This document shows positions 7,914 to 14,968 of a stretch of DNA of 64,000 bases, in pieces. Each line of letters opens with the position of its first letter. Position 1 is the stretch's first letter. This DNA comes from Oleispira sp963851095. GTDB lineage: Bacteria; Pseudomonadota; Gammaproteobacteria; Pseudomonadales; Oceanobacteraceae. The translations under genes and the position numbers were made by a program. The notes below the pieces were generated by a model that was not told the origin of the DNA, did not search any database, and was given only the letters and a program-made list of their open reading frames with translations. Where the stretch lies: positions 1 through 64,000 of the forward strand of contig CAWKOX010000001.1 of the NCBI GenBank assembly GCA_963851095.1, in the 5' to 3' direction.

Positions 7914-8681
7914 ATGTCCAATACAAAGAATGAAGTAGCATACATTATTGGTGGAACTAGCGGCATAGGCATGGCAACTGCAAAGTTACTTCTGGAACAA
8001 GGAATATCAGTCTGCATTACAGGCCGAAACCCAAAACATATAGAGTCTTCTCAGCATGAGCTCAGCGGATTAGGGAAAATGGAGATTTATAAATGTGACT
8101 TATATAAAATTGAAGATATAAAAGCTTTAGTCGGAAAAATAGACAATGAATCTCGACACGTGAAATTCCTTGTAAATGCAGCAGGCTGCTTTACACCAAA
8201 GAGCTTTTTAGATCATAGCCTTGAAGATTATAACGCCTACCATGAGATTAATAGAGCCTTATTCTATATTACTCAGTCGGTCGCCAGAAATATGAAAGAA
8301 TACGAATCTGGTTCGATTGTCAATATTGGTTCTATGTGGGCAAAACAGGCAATTAAAGCAACACCGTCATCTGCATATTCTATGGCTAAAGCTGGAGTTC
8401 ATGCATTGACTCAACACCTTGCGATTGAGCTGTCTGATTGTGGCATCAGAGTTAATGCTGTTTCTCCTGCAGTCGTGAGAACAGCAGTGTATGAAAGCTT
8501 CATTCCAATTGATCAGATCGATTCGACTCTATCTTCATTTAACAGTCTTCATCCAATTGGCCATCATGGTGAACCGCTAGATGTCGCTAATGTAATTAAG
8601 TTTCTGCTTTTGGAAGAAAGTTCTTGGGTAACAGGAGCAATTTGGGATGTTGATGGCGGAGTCATGGCAGGTAGGAATTAA
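7914..8681 (+). CDS. short-chain dehydrogenase/reductase (classical SDR)
   Basis: The 255-residue protein has the classical SDR motifs: GGTSGIG for the nucleotide at residues 13-19, NAAG near residue 89, the catalytic Ser in IVNIGS, YSMAK, and the C-terminal WDVDGG. It should oxidise or reduce a small carbonyl or alcohol with NAD(P)H; the substrate cannot be read from sequence. GGAG precedes the ATG. It runs opposite to the other cassette genes and shares a promoter region with the HxlR regulator, so the pair is a self-controlled detoxification-type cassette. A GAGCTGG/CCAGCTC hairpin lies between its stop and the next attC. Confidence 0.85.
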   Translation: MSNTKNEVAYIIGGTSGIGMATAKLLLEQGISVCITGRNPKHIESSQHELSGLGKMEIYKCDLYKIEDIKALVGKIDNESRHVKFLVNAAGCFTPKSFLDHSLEDYNAYHEINRALFYITQSVARNMKEYESGSIVNIGSMWAKQAIKATPSSAYSMAKAGVHALTQHLAIELSDCGIRVNAVSPAVVRTAVYESFIPIDQIDSTLSSFNSLHPIGHHGEPLDVANVIKFLLLEESSWVTGAIWDVDGGVMAGRN

Positions 8682-8721
8682 TATTCATCTCGGAGCTGGT
8701 ATAAAACCCAGCTCTGGACTG

Positions 8722-8824
8722 CATAACGCTTTGCTAATGGGCAAATGTTTGATGGCGGTTTTTGTGCGTGTTTTTGCACAAAAAGTGACAGCGAATATTT
8801 GTCCTATTGAGCTTCTTGTTAGGC
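8722..8824 (-). repeat. attC site of the PNPOx-like cassette
   Basis: It runs from CATAACGC to CTTGTTAGGC with long pairing arms (GCTTTGCTAATGGGCAAATG against the complement of ATTTGTCCTATTGAGCTTC) and a central TTTTTGTGC/GCACAAAAA stem. The stop codon of the PNPOx-like gene lies within its right end, a usual cassette arrangement. Confidence 0.85.
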
Positions 8825-9370
8825 ATTTTTATTTAGTATATTTGTAGGAATTCCATCAAGGCTTACCTGATTTTTTTGTTCCCAATAGTCTTTTATGCCA
8901 TCTTCGCCTTTTTTGGTAGCCCAGTCATTGAGTTGTTCTCGCCCTTCCACAAAGTCGAAAAATGGTACTGACATACCACATGAAGTTTGAACCATTTCAA
9001 TAGATAGCTTGAATATTTGTCTTGCTCCAGCAATTGGAGAGAACTGGCAATATAGCTGACTCCATTCTGGGTCATTGTGGTGAATTGCAGTTGCATCACC
9101 GTACAATCGCAGAATCATCGGATTACCTTCGAATGCTGCGAACATTATCGTCATTCTTGGGTGTGTCTGCACATGAGCTGCGGTTTCGTTACCGCTACCA
9201 GTTACATTAAGCCAAGCTATTGTATTGCAGTCTAGGACTTTGAAAGAATCCATGCCTTTTGGTGAAATGTTAACTTTGCTTTCATCTGTGGCTGTGCCAA
9301 CAAAATATATTTTTTGTTTGGAAATAAAATTAATATGCTTTTCAGATAGTTTGGAAAATTGTTGACCCAT
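8819..9370 (-). CDS. pyridoxamine 5'-phosphate oxidase-like FMN-binding protein
   Basis: With the ATG at 9370 (AAGGA upstream) the product has about 183 residues. It fits the split-barrel FMN-binding family: KIYFVGTATDESKVNISPKG at the N-terminus, HVQTHPRMTIMFAAFEGNP in the middle and LRLYGDATAIH, all typical of PNPOx-like proteins outside the PdxH group. These proteins bind flavin or F420 and reduce diverse substrates; the actual substrate is unknown. The longer in-frame start at 9415 would begin inside the preceding attC and is unlikely. It is the only gene of its cassette. Confidence 0.8.
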   Translation of the reverse strand: MGQQFSKLSEKHINFISKQKIYFVGTATDESKVNISPKGMDSFKVLDCNTIAWLNVTGSGNETAAHVQTHPRMTIMFAAFEGNPMILRLYGDATAIHHNDPEWSQLYCQFSPIAGARQIFKLSIEMVQTSCGMSVPFFDFVEGREQLNDWATKKGEDGIKDYWEQKNQVSLDGIPTNILNKNA

Positions 9371-9393
9371 ATTACGATAATTCCTTTTAGTGC

Positions 9394-9490
9394 CTAACGC
9401 CTCGTTAAGAGGCAAATAATATGTTGGCTAAAATAAGCGACGCAGGAGCAAAAGCCAACTGTTATTTGTCCTGCTTTAACGACTTGTTAG
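9394..9490 (-). repeat. attC site of the lysozyme/LprI cassette
   Basis: This is the clearest attC in the window. It runs from CTAACGCC to CTTGTTAG. TCGTTAAGAGGCAAATAATATGTTGGC on the left pairs with TCGTTAAAGCAGGACAAATAACAGTTGGC from the right on the other strand, leaving the single unpaired bases expected in a folded attC. Confidence 0.92.
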
Positions 9491-9544
9491 TTTTCCCGCG
9501 TAAATTGGTAACTAAAGCATCACCAATGAGCAGATTAGCCAAGG

Positions 9545-10006
9545 CTAGAAGCTCTTTGCATAATGCAATAATTGAATAATACGATTTTTGACTATACTCG
9601 TTCGATAATCACCACGAGAGATTCCTGCAGAACTTCCAAAGTCTTTACGAGTCCAAGTATTTTTAATAAATTCAAATTCCGCATCACGGTACTTTATCCA
9701 ATGTAGCTGTGCAGCTACCAACTCCGACTTTCTTGCTTCTGGTAATTTTGACTTAATTACCTCAGAAGCTTTAATCAACTCTTCATCTAAAAAAATCAGA
9801 TAATTATCATAGGCAATCAAAAAGTCTCGCGTGCTATTTTGAGGATTACCAATATCTGTCAAATAAATAATTTCTCGTTTTTCAAACTCACCAATCAAAT
9901 CTGGCGCATCAGGGTTATCGACCGCATACACCCCTACAACAAATCCTATTAACAACAAACACCCAAGGATGCACTTATTAGCTATACTCTGTTTTATTTT
10001 TACCAT
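9545..10006 (-). CDS. exported LprI-like (DUF1311) protein, candidate lysozyme inhibitor/immunity
   Basis: The 153-residue protein has an N-terminal signal (positive residues, then CILGCLLLIGFVVGVYA). Its C-terminal half carries the DUF1311/LprI hallmark AAQLHWIKYRDAEF, a family that includes lysozyme inhibitors; the Cys that usually follows the motif is missing. Its ATG overlaps the end of the lysozyme gene by 7 bases (ATGGTAA), so it is made together with that enzyme. A periplasmic inhibitor next to a lysozyme lacking a signal peptide is best explained as immunity. The inhibitor function is known for the family, not shown here. Confidence 0.7.
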   Translation of the reverse strand: MVKIKQSIANKCILGCLLLIGFVVGVYAVDNPDAPDLIGEFEKREIIYLTDIGNPQNSTRDFLIAYDNYLIFLDEELIKASEVIKSKLPEARKSELVAAQLHWIKYRDAEFEFIKNTWTRKDFGSSAGISRGDYRTSIVKNRIIQLLHYAKSF

Positions 10007-10764
10007 TTTGCATAAACTCCTTTATTATATATATTCCATTCTGCCTGCCTTCTATTTTTCAAGCCTCGGCTAACTTTTCCTTGAGACTTATCCCAAGCTT
10101 TCCAAGCGTTTTCTAGTGTAGTGTAAGAAGTTGTTGCCGATGGGTCGTTAACCATTTTTAAAACAGATGAACTAGAGAAGCCAGCTAGACCTATATTAAA
10201 GGCTAGTATAACCATTGCATCAAATTGATGTTGAGTAACACTAACCTTCACCTTGTTTCTTATGTTGTTAACAAAAGGGGCAAGATCTGCTTTTAATAAA
10301 GAAAGTGCTTCAGCCTCCGTCAAACCACCTTTAAATTTTGACCAATCTGATTTAGCTATCAAATGTCCATAACCGATAGTTGCTCCCTCTACCCAGGCTG
10401 TAATATCTTTACCTGTTTGGTCGTCGTAAGGGGTAGTCGCTAATTCTTCAATCGACTTTAAAAGATTAATACCTTTTTGACCAAAGAACATAGAAATTCC
10501 CGATTTAGCCCCAACTTTAGTCGCGACCAAATGTTTGAAGGTTTTACCATTCGCGTCAACTAAACCATCTGGACGAATCATTTTTATAATATTTTTCTGA
10601 AAAATTTCTATTCGCTTAACCGTGTTTGGTCCTGATTTTCCATCTATTTTTAAAGGAATTGGAAAACCAACTAATTTATGCTGGTTAAGCAAACTTTGCA
10701 CCACTTTAACGTCTGATATATTGTTCTTACCTTTATTTCCAACTGATGCTATTATTTTTTTCAT
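10000..10764 (-). CDS. GH24-type lysozyme with N-terminal peptidoglycan-binding domain
   Basis: The 254-residue protein has a peptidoglycan-binding type-1 domain at about residues 15-80 (DVKVVQSLLN, IDGKSGPNTV, VKRIEIFQ) and a phage-type lysozyme domain from about residue 95 on. The catalytic pattern is Glu106, Asp115 and Thr129 (IEELATTPYDD, then TIGYGH), with FDAMVILAFNIG as in phage endolysins. No signal peptide is present. AAGGA precedes the ATG. The layout matches phage endolysins and also type VI secretion muramidase effectors. Being in an integron cassette with an inhibitor-like partner favours an effector, but no secretion genes are in this window. Confidence 0.8.
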   Translation of the reverse strand: MKKIIASVGNKGKNNISDVKVVQSLLNQHKLVGFPIPLKIDGKSGPNTVKRIEIFQKNIIKMIRPDGLVDANGKTFKHLVATKVGAKSGISMFFGQKGINLLKSIEELATTPYDDQTGKDITAWVEGATIGYGHLIAKSDWSKFKGGLTEAEALSLLKADLAPFVNNIRNKVKVSVTQHQFDAMVILAFNIGLAGFSSSSVLKMVNDPSATTSYTTLENAWKAWDKSQGKVSRGLKNRRQAEWNIYNKGVYAKW

Positions 10765-10854
10765 TTTATTTTCCTTAATTTATGAAACTATTTTCTATAA
10801 TTTTTGATAAAAGGTGGTCAAATTCTGAAACACGTAAGTATCTCAGAGTGAAAA

Positions 10855-10919
10855 CTAACGCCTGCGTCACGGGTGGCGAAAAGCGCAGCTTTTTGACATC
10901 CCGTGCACGCACTTGTTAG
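10855..10919 (-). repeat. attC site of an ORF-less cassette
   Basis: CTAACGCC…CACTTGTTAG, 65 bp, with arms TGCGTCACGGG and CCCGTGCACGCA pairing around an AAAAGC/GCTTTTT-type centre. Only about 67 bases separate it from the next attC, so its cassette holds no reading frame of note. Confidence 0.88.
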
Positions 10920-10986
10920 AAGTTTTTTCGCTCATTATTTACCTACTGGAATATGGTAAGTTGTAAAATACCGACCTAATTGTTCA
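10920..10986. other. 67-bp spacer of a gene-less cassette
   Basis: No reading frame with a ribosome site is visible. On the minus strand it is AT-rich and could carry a promoter facing the lysozyme cassette, but I see no convincing pair of -35 and -10 boxes. Confidence 0.4.
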
Positions 10987-11082
10987 CTAACGCTTTTGTT
11001 GTGGGGCGGCGAAACGTAGTGAGGAACGAGCGAAGTTTAACCGTCCCAGCACCGCAGGTGCGAGCACCAACTGATTGTTAAC
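10987..11082 (-). repeat. attC site with a hairpin inserted in one arm
   Basis: The ends are CTAACGC and TTGTTAAC. The arms GGGGCGG and CCGTCCC pair, and TTGTTGTG pairs with CACCAACTGATTG. One arm carries an extra AGCACCGCAGGTGCGAGC with its own small hairpin (GCACC/GGTGC), absent from the other arm. Confidence 0.75.
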
Positions 11083-11670
11083 TATATCCAGTTAGCTCTA
11101 GCCAATGAATATTAAGTGTATCAGAAGCCGTATTCTTTCTTAATAAGCAATCTCTCACCATCTTTTCCAGAACATATTTATTGTAACTAACATCATCACC
11201 AATCATTTCAACAACATAAGAATGAGCAATATCAAACTCATCCGACGAGAGATTAGAGTGTATTACTCGCTCTAAACCTAGCAGCGCTATACCTTTCAAT
11301 AATGTTTTCCGGAATACTCGACTTCAGCAGAATCACCATCATTTGCCATAAGCTGAACAAGGAATTATCGCTTGCTCAGACTGCCAAATTTCAGGAGTTG
11401 GTATTGGAATGTAACAAAAATAATTGTTAGTATCTAGAATTCCAAAGTTAGGGCAACGACTACCCACTTGACGCAGCTCTTGAAATCAGCAATTTCGGCA
11501 GGCATTTCTCGATTATCTTCGTGAGCTGAGAGAACCCTACTATTACTGCAAATTGTTCTATATAAATTACTCAAAGCTAATTCAGTGTAACAGTGGTTTA
11601 TGCGACACGATGTCGCATAAACCCTTATATATGGGAAAGGCGAACAAGAGGAAAATTCCTTTAAGATCAT
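11078..11670 (-). pseudogene. decayed first cassette ORF spread over several frames
   Basis: Four overlapping pieces on the minus strand suggest one former protein. Frame A runs from ATG 11670 to MPAEIADF. Frame B continues as FQELRQVGSRCPNFGIL to PCSAYGK and stops at 11339. Frame C, from about 11349, reads DGDSAEVEYSGKHY and stops at 11296. Frame D continues LKGIALLGLERVIHS and ends at 11078 inside the attC end. Each piece ends where the next begins, which is unlikely for separate genes. I do not recognise the family. Either it has decayed, or sequencing errors split an intact gene. Confidence 0.5.
11595..11623. repeat. perfect palindrome, 13-bp arms with 3-bp loop
   Basis: GGTTTATGCGACA and TGTCGCATAAACC flank CGA. 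The palindrome lies in the first cassette, about 260 bases from intI. It is not followed by a T-run. It could be a protein-binding site, a recombination site or a transcription barrier. Confidence 0.7.
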
Positions 11671-11877
11671 AGCACTATCCCTGTTAATAATTTAAACAAC
11701 ACTATATTCAGATGTCGCTTTTGTCAATTTGATATCAAATAATACTCATTGTCGGTTAATCCAAGTCATATTTATCTAAGCCATATTTCTTATATTTTTC
11801 ATATACTTAACAATTAATCCTAAATGCTGATAGGCGAACAGTCACATCCAACTATGCTTGTTTTATACATAAGGATT
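11671..11877. promoter_or_regulatory. expected attI/Pc region upstream of intI
   Basis: In integrons the attI site and the cassette promoter lie between intI and the first cassette, so they should be here. The stretch is AT-rich and plausible as a promoter for both directions. I could not find a convincing GTTRRRY core, and no CTG-N10-CAG LexA box is visible. Confidence 0.35.
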
Positions 11878-11883
11878 ATGCCT

Positions 11884-12834
11884 ATGCGACTACAACAAGA
11901 ATTTAATAATGCCGTTCGTTTAGCCAATTATTCTCTGGCCACAGAACGCTCATACTGGGGCTGGGTTCGGCAATTCTTGCACTTTCATAATATGCGCCAT
12001 CCAGCTGACATGGGAGGGCCTGAAATTTCTCAATTTTTAAGTCACTTAGTACTTACTAAAAACGTGGCTGTTAATACTCAAAAGCAGGCTTTAAGTGCTC
12101 TCGTTTTTTTGTATAAGCAGGTTCTAAAATTCGAAGAGGTTGATATTTCTACTTGGCAATCTGCTAAAAAGCCTAAAAAATTACCTGTCGTTTTTAGTAA
12201 ACAAGAAGCTAATCAGGTTATTGCTCACTTAACCGGCTCTCCCCTTCTTGCAGCATTGTTAATGTATGGTGCTGGTTTGAGGCTACAAGAAGCGCTTCGT
12301 CTTCGGGTAAAAGATATCGATTTTGGTCGCAAGGAAATTACAGTAAGAGAAGGCAAGGGAAATAAAGATAGAATAACGATGTTACCTGAAAAAGCCGTTC
12401 CATTTCTCCATTCCCATATCGATGAATGCCAGCGCTTACATCAAAAAGCACTGAATGAAGGTATTGTATTTGTGCATCTACCTAATGCCCTTGCCAAGAA
12501 ATATCCGAATGCGGGTAAAGAACTTGCTTGGCAGTATATTTTTGCGAGCGATACATTAAGCAAAGATCCTCGATCAGGAAATATGGGGCGTCATCACTTA
12601 ACCCCAAGAACAATTCAGCGGGGTGTTAAAGAAGCAATTAAGAAAGCGAATATTCATAAACACGCAAGCTGCCATACGTTTAGGCATTCTTTTGCTACGC
12701 ATTTATTAGAAAGTGGTTACGATATTAGGACAGTGCAGGAGCTTTTAGGCCATGCCGATGTGAATACGACGATGATTTATACCCATGTATTAAACAAAGG
12801 TGGTCGCGGGGTGATTAGCCCCGCTGATAGTTAA
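11884..12834 (+). CDS. intI: integron integrase IntI
   Basis: With the ATG at 11884 (TAAGGA 8 bases upstream; an ATG 6 bases earlier is too close to it) the product has 316 residues, normal for IntI. Tyrosine recombinase residues are the Arg in GAGLRLQEALRL, HTFRHSFATHLL, LLGHADVNTTMIY. The segment ALAKKYPNAGKELAWQYIFA and following residues (SGNMGRHHL) is the additional domain found only in integron integrases. It excises and inserts cassettes by acting on folded attC and on attI. The gene faces away from a minus-strand cassette array with matching attC sites, the standard integron arrangement. The frame is intact. Confidence 0.95.
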   Translation: MRLQQEFNNAVRLANYSLATERSYWGWVRQFLHFHNMRHPADMGGPEISQFLSHLVLTKNVAVNTQKQALSALVFLYKQVLKFEEVDISTWQSAKKPKKLPVVFSKQEANQVIAHLTGSPLLAALLMYGAGLRLQEALRLRVKDIDFGRKEITVREGKGNKDRITMLPEKAVPFLHSHIDECQRLHQKALNEGIVFVHLPNALAKKYPNAGKELAWQYIFASDTLSKDPRSGNMGRHHLTPRTIQRGVKEAIKKANIHKHASCHTFRHSFATHLLESGYDIRTVQELLGHADVNTTMIYTHVLNKGGRGVISPADS

Positions 12835-12868
12835 AGCAGATTGTTTCAACTATCGAGTTAATAAAGAG

Positions 12869-13846
12869 TTAAGAAAACTCTCCATGTGCCTGCTGGTCAG
12901 CATGGTACGAAGATCGAACCATTGGGCCACTGGCAACGTGTTTAAAGCCAAGCTCTGTCGCAATTCTGCCAAGCTCGTCAAACGCTTCTGGTGTTACAAA
13001 GCGATCCACTGGTAAGTGGTTTTTACTTGGCTGCAGGTATTGCCCTAACGTAATCATGTCGACGTTGTGTTCACGAAGGTCTTTCATTACTTCGATCACT
13101 TCTTCGTCGGTTTCACCTAGGCCTAGCATGATGCCAGATTTGGTTTTGACCTGTGGGCAACGTTCTTTGTATTTTTGCAGAAGCTCTAACGACCATTTGT
13201 AGTCTGAACCTGGGCGCGATTCTTTGTACAGGCGCGGTACGGTTTCTAGGTTGTGGTTGAATACGTCAGGAACGTTATCTTCCATAATCGCCAGTGCTAC
13301 ATCCATACGGCCACGGAAGTCAGGAACCAGCACTTCAATTTCGATGGTTGGACTCAGTGCGCGTGTTTCACGAATACAGTCGACGAAGTGTTGTGCCCCC
13401 CCGTCACGCAAGTCATCACGGTCTACCGAGGTGATTACTACGTATTTTAGTTTCATGTCGGCAATGGCAATGGCCAAACTTTTGGGTTCGTCTTTGTTCA
13501 GTTCATTCGGACGACCATGGGCTACGTCGCAGAATGGGCAACGACGTGTACAGATGTCTCCCATAATCATGAAGGTGGCCGTTCCACCACCAAAGCATTC
13601 GCCTAGGTTTGGGCAGTTGGCTTCTTCACAAACGGTATGCAATTTGTGTTTGCGTAGTTTTTCTTTGATTTCACTGATTTTTGGTGACGCAGGTATGCGT
13701 ACTCGAATCCAATCTGGCTTGCGCGGCATGGTTTCGGTTGGAATTACTTTTATTGGAATTCGGGCGACTTTTTCAGCCCCTCGAAGTTTTTCGCCTTGTA
13801 CTGCGCGTTGCGTTTTTGGCTTGGCAGTTTTCTCTAAATCAGTCAT
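12869..13846 (-). CDS. lipA: lipoyl synthase
   Basis: The roughly 325-residue radical-SAM enzyme inserts two sulfurs into octanoyl groups on the E2 and H proteins. Both iron-sulfur motifs are present: CEEANCPNLGEC (auxiliary cluster) and CTRRCPFCDV (radical-SAM cluster); the C-terminal RSSYHA supplies the serine ligand. The ATG at 13846 is preferred over an upstream GTG that overlaps the ribosome site. It is last in the ybeD-lipB-lipA series and convergent with intI. Confidence 0.97.
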   Translation of the reverse strand: MTDLEKTAKPKTQRAVQGEKLRGAEKVARIPIKVIPTETMPRKPDWIRVRIPASPKISEIKEKLRKHKLHTVCEEANCPNLGECFGGGTATFMIMGDICTRRCPFCDVAHGRPNELNKDEPKSLAIAIADMKLKYVVITSVDRDDLRDGGAQHFVDCIRETRALSPTIEIEVLVPDFRGRMDVALAIMEDNVPDVFNHNLETVPRLYKESRPGSDYKWSLELLQKYKERCPQVKTKSGIMLGLGETDEEVIEVMKDLREHNVDMITLGQYLQPSKNHLPVDRFVTPEAFDELGRIATELGFKHVASGPMVRSSYHADQQAHGEFS

Positions 13847-13884
13847 AAACACCTAGTACGGCTAGTGGCTCTTGAGTGAGCGTT

Positions 13885-14628
13885 TTATGCGGGAAGTTCG
13901 ATGTGCTTAGTATACTGCAAGCAATGTGTTAAGTGGTGCTTTAACTGTGTGCTTACGCGTTCGAATACGGTTTTTTGATTTTCGTCAGTTAACCATTCAC
14001 TGGCTAGCAGTTCGGTTTTCATTTGTGTCATGGCCATTCCTGCGTACCCACAAGGGTTTATGCGCTGGAAAGGCTCCATGTCCATATCGATGTTGATCGC
14101 TAGGCCATGAAAGGAGCGGCCTTGTTTTATACGTAGGCCTAGTGAGGCTATTTTGGCATCGCCTATGGATTGTTGCACATAAACACCAGGGGCATCTTTT
14201 TTGGGCGCGCTATCAATTCCAAAGTCTTTTAATGTGGCCACAATGGCATCTTCGATGGCGCTGACCAGTTCTCGTGGTCCCCAGCCTTTGCGTTTAATGT
14301 CGATCATCAAATAAACGACGAGCTGGCCTGGGCCATGATAGGTTACTTGACCACCACGATCGCTTTGTACCACGGGAATATCACCCGCGAATAAGACGTG
14401 TTCTGGCTTTCCGGCTTGGCCTTGGGTAAAAACTCGATGGTGTTCCAATAGCCAGATTTCGTCTGGGGTGCTGTCATTTCTGTTTTGGGTGAAATGCAAC
14501 ATTTTTTCGTGTATTTGATGGTAGTCCAGTAGGCCTTCTTCAGGATTTTCGTTATAAAAATCCCGCACGATGAGGGTTGAATCATCATGTTGTATATCTT
14601 TAGTAAGGTCTTCTACTGGCCCTGTCAT
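13885..14628 (-). CDS. lipB: octanoyltransferase
   Basis: LipB moves octanoyl from acyl carrier protein to lipoyl domains, the step before LipA. Visible family marks are DRGGQVTYHGPGQLVVY, the lysine in KIASLGLRI and the catalytic Cys in NPCGYAGM. The ATG at 14628 overlaps the ybeD stop in the sequence TGATG, giving translational coupling; an upstream in-frame GTG would extend into ybeD. The product of about 247 residues is slightly long at the N-terminus. Confidence 0.95.
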   Translation of the reverse strand: MTGPVEDLTKDIQHDDSTLIVRDFYNENPEEGLLDYHQIHEKMLHFTQNRNDSTPDEIWLLEHHRVFTQGQAGKPEHVLFAGDIPVVQSDRGGQVTYHGPGQLVVYLMIDIKRKGWGPRELVSAIEDAIVATLKDFGIDSAPKKDAPGVYVQQSIGDAKIASLGLRIKQGRSFHGLAINIDMDMEPFQRINPCGYAGMAMTQMKTELLASEWLTDENQKTVFERVSTQLKHHLTHCLQYTKHIELPA

Positions 14629-14939
14629 CACATTACCATTTTTACACATTCAAGTGATGTGAGTTCTGTATGCAGCTTGGCTAGCTGATCTTCACCCGTA
14701 GCGGTAATGTACAGTGTAATCGAGCGGAACGTGCCTTTAGCACTGTCTTTTGCGTGTACTTTACTCATATCGAGGTTGGCATCATAGCGACGCATCACTT
14801 CGATAATAATGGTGTCATAGCCTGCAATACATTGCCCAACTACTTTTATTGGGTAGTTGGCACAAGGGAATTCTATTTTAGGTGCGTCTTTTGGTACACT
14901 AGCACCCTTTGGTAGGGTGCTTTTAATCGGCATTTTCAT
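14628..14939 (-). CDS. ybeD: YbeD family (DUF493) protein
   Basis: The 103-residue protein has the DUF493 fold signature FPCANYPIKVVGQ, then KGTFRSITLYITATGEDQL and a C-terminal short strand. The E. coli homologue resembles ACT-like regulatory domains and sits between dacA and lipB, as here. Its precise role is unknown. The stop overlaps the lipB start. Confidence 0.93.
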   Translation of the reverse strand: MKMPIKSTLPKGASVPKDAPKIEFPCANYPIKVVGQCIAGYDTIIIEVMRRYDANLDMSKVHAKDSAKGTFRSITLYITATGEDQLAKLHTELTSLECVKMVM

Positions 14940-14968
14940 TTCTATTTACCTGTTCTTGGCTTTTACGC

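Noticed and set aside
11700..11880. LexA box upstream of intI
   Set aside because: Integrase genes are often SOS-controlled, but no CTG-N10-CAG pattern is present in this stretch.
13224..13856. 210-codon plus-strand frame opposite lipA
   Set aside because: Antisense shadow of a well-conserved gene.
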